9,343 bases of DNA from Planctomycetota bacterium (GTDB lineage Bacteria > Planctomycetota > UBA1135 > GCA-002686595): the NCBI GenBank assembly GCA_011524785.1, contig WTJQ01000605.1, forward strand, positions 1 to 9,343, read 5' to 3'. The notes under the pieces are model-generated. The model had not been told where the DNA came from. It did not search any database and saw nothing but the letters and a program-made list of their open reading frames with translations. The translations under genes were made by a program, and so were the position numbers. Below are positions 5,968 through 9,343 of the stretch, piece after piece (position 1 is the stretch's first letter; the number at the start of each line of letters is the position of its first letter).

Positions 5968-7427
5968 CCCTTCACCTCCATGGGCGAGGGGAATCGAGCC
6001 CGGAACAGGCTCCCGCTTCCGTCGGCCCCTTCGAGGGCCTCGATCGACCCGTCGTGCTGGTCGACGATCAGGCGGCTGATCGCGAGGCCGAGACCCGTGC
6101 CGCCCTGGCGGCGGTCGCTGCCGCTCACCTGGAAGAAGCGCTCGAACACGCGCTCGCGCAGCTCCTCGGGGATCCCAGGGCCGTCGTCCTCGACCTCGAC
6201 GACGAGCCCACGGTCGTCCGCGAGCAGGCTCACGGAGACGCAGCCTCCCTGGGGCGTGTGCTTGATCGCATTGGCGCCGAGGTTGACCACCACCTGAAGG
6301 ATGCGGCTCTGGTCGCCGTGGGCGCTCCCCTCGGGCGTGGATTCCAGGGTGAGCTCGACGGCCTCGGACTCCGCAATGGGCTGCAGTGCGTCACGGGAGC
6401 GCTCCAAGAGCTCGGCGAGTGGGAACTCGACGCGCTCCATGGGCAGGCTGCCCTTCTGCAGCCGCTCGAGGTCGATGACGTCGTCCACCAGCTGGCGCAG
6501 CCGCTGGCCGTTCCGCGACGCGATCTCGAGCATCTCGCGCGCCTCCTCGGAGACGTCGCCCATCGCGCCCGAGGCGACGAGGCCGAGGGGGGCCTGGATC
6601 GAGGCGAGGGGCGTCCGCAGCTCGTGGCTGACGATCGCGAGGAACTCGCGCTGCATCTGCAGCAGGCGCTCCTCCTCGGTCGCGTCCCGGAAGAGCACCA
6701 CGCGTCGCGGCCCCTTCATGGTGCGGATCTCGTAGCTCGTTCCACGCCCGCGGAAGCCGGGGCCGTGGACCGGGCGCACCTCCCACTCCAGCGCCTCCGC
6801 GTCCTCACCGGCCGCGGGAACCGCCTCGAGGAGGCTGTTCGCTGCCAGCCCCACGAGCTCGCTCTCCGGTGCGCCGAGCAGGCGCGTGGCGCTGCGGTTG
6901 GCGGACTCGATGACGCCCTCCTCGTCGAGGAGCAGCAGTCCCTCGCGCATGTTGTCGACGATGGCCGCGAGGCGGCGCTCCTTGGCCCCGACCTCCTCGA
7001 CCAGCCGCTCCAGGTCGATCGACTGCTGACGCGCCGCTGTGAGCAGGACGAGGTAGTCACCGGCAGCGTCCTGCGGGCCCAGGTCGGTCAGCTCGATCCC
7101 GCTGGAGCGCCACTGCTCCTCGCTCGTCACCCAGGGCGAGCACAGGACGGCGCGCTCTCCCGAGGGCAGCGTGACCCACTCCCCACGGAGATCGAGGCCG
7201 GTGCTGCGCACGCGCAGGAGCAGGATCTGGCCGGCCTTGCGCTCGAGCGCGCGAGCGTCGGCGCGCGCCGGGCGCCGGACCTCGAGCAGCTCGTCGAAGG
7301 AGCGCCCCACGACCCCGACGCCCAGGTGCTTGGCGAGGCTGCGCCCGACCCCCGTGACCGTCCACTGCGCGTCGCAGCGCAGGTGGAACGGACTCACGAG
7401 GTCCAGGGTCGCAGCCGCGTCGCTCAT
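5964..7427 (-). CDS. HNOBA-PAS sensor histidine kinase
   Basis: A 487-residue cytosolic histidine kinase with no membrane segments. Residues about 14-129 form an HNOBA domain, the PAS-like domain that follows the heme domain in soluble guanylate cyclase. Diagnostic pieces are FHLRCDAQWTVTGVG (14-28), RRPA (51-54), LRGEWVTLPSGE (80-91), AVLCSPW (93-99) and GIELTDLGPQDAAGDYLVLL (110-129). A signalling helix follows (about 130-155), then a PAS-like domain (about 152-250), a HisKA domain with phospho-acceptor His268 in VSHELRTPL (266-274), and a HATPase domain. The HATPase has the N-box (Asn382, Asn386), DDGPGIP (414-420), FERFFQV (428-434) and GTGLGLAI (443-450). The start overlaps the stop of the H-NOX gene, and the stop overlaps the start of the regulator. 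The context implies that H-NOX controls this kinase through the HNOBA domain and that the kinase phosphorylates the downstream regulator. The HNOBA assignment rests on motif comparison with guanylate cyclase from memory. Confidence 0.9.
   Translation of the reverse strand: MSDAAATLDLVSPFHLRCDAQWTVTGVGRSLAKHLGVGVVGRSFDELLEVRRPARADARALERKAGQILLLRVRSTGLDLRGEWVTLPSGERAVLCSPWVTSEEQWRSSGIELTDLGPQDAAGDYLVLLTAARQQSIDLERLVEEVGAKERRLAAIVDNMREGLLLLDEEGVIESANRSATRLLGAPESELVGLAANSLLEAVPAAGEDAEALEWEVRPVHGPGFRGRGTSYEIRTMKGPRRVVLFRDATEEERLLQMQREFLAIVSHELRTPLASIQAPLGLVASGAMGDVSEEAREMLEIASRNGQRLRQLVDDVIDLERLQKGSLPMERVEFPLAELLERSRDALQPIAESEAVELTLESTPEGSAHGDQSRILQVVVNLGANAIKHTPQGGCVSVSLLADDRGLVVEVEDDGPGIPEELRERVFERFFQVSGSDRRQGGTGLGLAISRLIVDQHDGSIEALEGADGSGSLFRARFPSPMEVKG
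5972..5980 (-). promoter_or_regulatory. strong ribosome binding site for response regulator
   Basis: On the minus strand TGGAGGTGA, a near-complete match to the 16S rRNA 3' end, lies four bases before the ATG at 5967, within the last codons of the kinase gene. It fixes the response-regulator start. It is the best ribosome binding site in the window, which suggests the regulator is made in excess over the kinase (inference). Confidence 0.75.
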
Positions 7428-7975
7428 GCGCTCACGAAGCGGATCTTGAAGACGTCGGCATCGTGCTCGTCGCCCTTGGCCTGCACGTGGTCGACCTCGA
7501 TGGGGGTGCCGACCATCCCAGCCAGCCCATGCAGGAGGCCGACCACGAAGGGGGCCAGGGCTGGCCGGAAGGTGTCGTACTGCAGCAGGATGTGCTCGGG
7601 CGTGTCCTCCAGGACCTCGAAGGAGGGCGGCTGGAGCTCGGGGAACGAGAGGGCGAGGCGCGTGTGCAGCTCGTTCAGCATGGGCAGGATCTCGTGCAGG
7701 TCCTTGCCGGCCTGCTCGAGCAGGATCGCGTAGGACGAGGCCTGGGCGAACTCGACCCAGTAGCGCCCGAAGGCATCGAGCAGCTGGTCCAGGGGGGCCT
7801 CGAGCACCTTGCTGGCCGCGATCGCCAGGTCGTAGGTGATCTTGTCGTCGTACGAGGCCATCGAGGAGAACTCCTCGAGGTCGACGCCGGCCTCCTCCTT
7901 GATGCGGTGCCAGGTGGACTCGCCGTGCTCCTTGACGAGCAGCTCCTGCAGGGCGCGGTTGACCATTCCGTACAT
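7424..7975 (-). CDS. H-NOX heme-based gas sensor (HNOB domain)
   Basis: This 183-residue protein is a stand-alone H-NOX (heme nitric oxide/oxygen binding) domain, which in bacteria binds NO in the cytosol and regulates a partner kinase or cyclase. It opens with the family signature MYGMVNRALQELL (1-13), followed by GESTWHRIKEEAGV (18-31). His104 in LNELHTRL is the predicted heme iron ligand (His105 in guanylate cyclase beta1), and FPELQPPSF (111-119) matches the proline-rich segment after it. The heme-propionate motif YxSxR appears as Tyr133-Asp-Thr135-Phe-Arg137, so Ser is replaced by Thr. The position of the O2-stabilising distal Tyr seen in some family members is occupied by Phe143 (or Pro142), so NO rather than O2 is the likely ligand. 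The ATG at 7975 is chosen because H-NOX proteins begin at this motif and a GGAG lies five bases upstream. The gene overlaps the kinase start by ATGA and is the first of three operon genes. Confidence 0.95.
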   Translation of the reverse strand: MYGMVNRALQELLVKEHGESTWHRIKEEAGVDLEEFSSMASYDDKITYDLAIAASKVLEAPLDQLLDAFGRYWVEFAQASSYAILLEQAGKDLHEILPMLNELHTRLALSFPELQPPSFEVLEDTPEHILLQYDTFRPALAPFVVGLLHGLAGMVGTPIEVDHVQAKGDEHDADVFKIRFVSA

Positions 7976-7980
7976 CGGGG

Positions 7981-7984
7981 CTCC
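7981..7984 (-). promoter_or_regulatory. ribosome binding site of H-NOX gene
   Basis: On the minus strand GGAG precedes the ATG at 7975 by five bases. It supports this start rather than an in-frame upstream ATG at 8089, which would add 38 residues of non-conserved Pro/Arg-rich sequence. Confidence 0.55.
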
Positions 7985-8013
7985 AGGGTGGGGTTCAGGG
8001 GAGGCAGCGCGGG

Positions 8014-8037
8014 GATCGCCCGGTTCGCCGGGCGATC
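8014..8037. promoter_or_regulatory. perfect inverted repeat in H-NOX operon upstream region
   Basis: GATCGCCCGG at 8014-8023 and CCGGGCGATC at 8028-8037 are exact reverse complements around TTCG. The repeat ends 38 bases before the H-NOX ATG, in the 159-bp gap between divergent genes. On the minus strand a TATCTT hexamer (8044-8049) lies directly upstream of it. If that hexamer is a -10 element, transcription would begin at about the repeat, making it either an operator over the start site or a hairpin at the 5' end of the mRNA. No good -35 element is visible. Confidence 0.5.
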
Positions 8038-8085
8038 GTTTCCAAGATACCATCGGCCCTCGAGCGGCCGTTCTGCCCCTGCGCT

Positions 8086-8100
8086 CCACGATCCTCGTGG
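8086..8100. repeat. short inverted repeat upstream of DUF1080-like gene
   Basis: CCACGA (8086-8091) and TCGTGG (8095-8100) are perfect complements around a TCC loop, 34 bases before the ATG at 8135. It could be an operator or leader hairpin for the plus-strand gene. A 6-bp stem is weak evidence by itself. Confidence 0.3.
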
Positions 8101-8134
8101 TTCAGGTTGGAGCGGGTAAGGTCCCTCCCCGACC

Positions 8135-8749
8135 ATGCGTGCCCCCGCCCCTCTCCTGCTCCTCCTGGCGGCCCGCGCGAGCCCTGGCGGGGAGCCTTCG
8201 ACGCCCTGGGTGGACGCCCTGGCGGGGGGATGGGAGCGCCTCGACGGGTACGGAAGCGGCGCGGAGGTGACCGCTGAGGGGGCCGACCTGGTGCTGGCAC
8301 CGGGCTATCCCCTCTCCGGCGTGCGCTTCGCGGAGGTCCCGGAGCCACCGTTCGAGCTGGAGGCCCTGGCGCGGCGGGACCAGGGGGACGACTTCTTCAC
8401 TGGCCTGACGTTCCCCGTGCCGCACGGGCACCTGACGCTGGTGCTGGGGGGCTGGGGCGGAGCCACCTGCGGCCTGAGCTGCCTCGACGGGGCCGACGCC
8501 TCCTCGAACGCCACGACGCGCTACCTGTGGCACCCGCCCGGCCAGTGGGTCCGGATCGGGCTCCGCGTCGAGGCGGACCGGCTCACGATCGCTCTCGACG
8601 GCGAGCCCACCTGGGACGTGGACCTGACGGACACCACCTGCAGCCTCCGGACCGAGGTGCTCGCCTCCGCCCCCTTCAGCTGGTCGACCTTCTCGACCGG
8701 GGCCACGCTCCGACGTCTCCGGTGGCGGCCGCTGACGGGCCGGCCCTGA
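8135..8749 (+). CDS. secreted DUF1080-like (3-keto-disaccharide hydrolase-like) protein
   Basis: The 204-residue protein starts with a short signal-like hydrophobic segment (MRAPAPLLLLLAARA). The rest resembles a single concanavalin-like beta-sandwich of the DUF1080/3-keto-disaccharide hydrolase type. Visible pieces are GGWERLDGYGSGAEV (31-45), a strand with PPFELEALARR (71-81), DDFFTGLTFPV (85-95), TLVLGGWGGATCGLSCLDG (101-119), NATTRY (125-130), GQWVRIGLRV (136-145) and ALDGEPTWDVDL (153-164). Planctomycetes carry many such proteins, often thought to act in sugar degradation, and some members may only bind carbohydrate. No catalytic residues can be assigned from sequence reading. It diverges from the H-NOX operon across 159 bp and converges on the next gene with a 10-bp gap. 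A LamG-like binding protein is the main alternative. Confidence 0.7.
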   Translation: MRAPAPLLLLLAARASPGGEPSTPWVDALAGGWERLDGYGSGAEVTAEGADLVLAPGYPLSGVRFAEVPEPPFELEALARRDQGDDFFTGLTFPVPHGHLTLVLGGWGGATCGLSCLDGADASSNATTRYLWHPPGQWVRIGLRVEADRLTIALDGEPTWDVDLTDTTCSLRTEVLASAPFSWSTFSTGATLRRLRWRPLTGRP

Positions 8750-8763
8750 GGGCCTCCGGTCAG
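8732..8763. terminator. hairpin spanning both convergent stop codons
   Basis: CTGAC at 8732-8736 pairs with GTCAG at 8759-8763, and an inner GGCCC (8742-8746) pairs with GGGCC (8750-8754) around TGA, with small internal loops between. The structure covers the TGA of the DUF1080-like gene and the TGA of the opposing flavoprotein gene. It is a candidate shared terminator without a T-run. Confidence 0.35.
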
Positions 8764-9343
8764 ACGGGGTGCACCGGGCCCTCGCCAGCGGCGGCTGCCA
8801 GGAGGGTCCTCCGCGCGACGACGGGGACCATCTCGCGCCGGTACCAGGCGTCGCCCGGAACGTTGTCCATGGGGCGGAGCTGTCGGTACGCGAGCTGGGC
8901 GACCTGCTCGACCGCCTGCTCGAAGGCCTCGGTCCCGATGGCCGCGCCTCGAAGCGCGTCCGCGACGCCCTTCACGCGCGCGGGCCGGGCCACCAGCGCC
9001 ACGCCCACCAGGTCTGCGTCCGTGACCAGGCCTGCGTCGTCCACGTCGATGCGGGCGGCGAGCCCGAGGAGGGGGAAGTCGATCGAGTCCCGCGCCCGCA
9101 GCTTGCCGTAGGCGCCGCGGTGCCCGCCTGCCTGGGCGGGGACGAGGATGCGGGTGAGGAGCGCCTTCCGATCGACGCGCTTGTTCCAGATCCCGTCGGA
9201 GGCCCAGAGCTCCTCGATGGGGACCTCCTCACGCTCGTTCAGGCGCTCGAAGACGAGGCGCGCGCCCACGGACATGAGGGCCGGTGCGCTGTCATTGCTC
9301 GCGGCCGCCACGCACTTCTGGCCGCCCTCCACCACGTGGCAGA
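8760..9343 (-). CDS. FAD-binding subunit of a molybdenum hydroxylase, C-terminal part
   Basis: The reading frame is open to the window edge, so only about the last 194 residues are seen. Near the visible start are GGQKCVAAAS and DSAPALMSVGA, which resemble the end of the FAD_binding_5 domain in the medium subunits of xanthine dehydrogenase and CO dehydrogenase. This is followed by an insert with RILVPAQ and then KLRARDSIDFPLLGLAARI, the typical opening of the CO_deh_flav_C domain. The family passes electrons from the molybdenum and iron-sulfur subunits through FAD. The substrate cannot be told from this fragment: xanthine, CO, 4-hydroxybenzoyl-CoA and aldehyde oxidising enzymes share the domain. 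Partner subunits would be expected beyond the right edge. An in-frame GTG at 9333-9335 is not taken as the start because homologous sequence continues upstream (Cys-His codons). Confidence 0.8.
   Translation of the reverse strand, partial: CHVVEGGQKCVAAASNDSAPALMSVGARLVFERLNEREEVPIEELWASDGIWNKRVDRKALLTRILVPAQAGGHRGAYGKLRARDSIDFPLLGLAARIDVDDAGLVTDADLVGVALVARPARVKGVADALRGAAIGTEAFEQAVEQVAQLAYRQLRPMDNVPGDAWYRREMVPVVARRTLLAAAAGEGPVHPV

Noticed and set aside
5964..7427. Possible guanylate cyclase, given the HNOBA domain.
   Set aside because: The C-terminal half has clear H, N, G1, F and G2 boxes of a histidine kinase and no cyclase motif.
6054..7733. 559-residue plus-strand open frame across the kinase and H-NOX genes.
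   Set aside because: No family motifs, and it lies opposite conserved HNOBA, kinase and H-NOX motifs.
7976..8089. In-frame upstream ATG adding 38 residues to H-NOX.
   Set aside because: H-NOX proteins begin at the MYG motif, a ribosome binding site precedes that ATG, and the extension would run through the perfect inverted repeat.
1..9343. CRISPR array, insertion sequence, tRNA, defence island or phage genes.
   Set aside because: I saw no regularly spaced repeats, no transposase or integrase motifs and no tRNA-like cloverleaf. Composition and codon use look uniform across the window.

Overview
The window is a very GC-rich stretch of bacterial chromosome with almost pure G/C third codon positions. 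It most likely comes from a member of the Planctomycetota. The best clues are a Cys-flanked C-terminal module on the secreted metalloprotease, which ends Phe-Cys-Pro-stop, and a small secreted DUF1080-like (3-keto-disaccharide hydrolase-like) protein. I recognise both as typical of that phylum from memory; no search was run. I see no tRNA, rRNA, CRISPR array or insertion sequence.

Left part, plus strand. A short candidate exported protein (171-422) overlaps by four bases a RecQ-family DNA helicase (419-2176). The helicase has all the core motifs and a four-cysteine zinc site, but a non-standard C-terminus. After a 155-bp gap comes a 1006-residue secreted gluzincin metalloprotease (2332-5352). 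It has a fungalysin/thermolysin-type propeptide, an M36-like catalytic domain, two beta-sandwich-like accessory regions and the phylum-typical C-terminal module. A strong GC hairpin (5409-5445) lies between this gene and the convergent operon to its right.

Centre, minus strand, read right to left. Three genes are joined by two ATGA overlaps: an H-NOX heme sensor (7424-7975), a histidine kinase whose N-terminus is an HNOBA domain (5964-7427), and a single-domain CheY-like response regulator (5593-5967). HNOB (H-NOX) and HNOBA are the two sensory domains of animal soluble guanylate cyclase. Here they are split over two proteins, and a histidine kinase takes the place of the cyclase. The operon therefore looks like a complete gas-sensing (probably nitric oxide) two-component pathway, and it is the most interesting content of the window. 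A perfect 10-bp inverted repeat around TTCG sits just upstream of the H-NOX gene.

Right part. A divergently transcribed DUF1080-like secreted protein (8135-8749) is followed, after 10 bp and convergently, by the C-terminal part of an FAD-binding subunit of a molybdenum hydroxylase of the xanthine/CO dehydrogenase type (8760 to the window end, minus strand). That gene is cut by the window edge.
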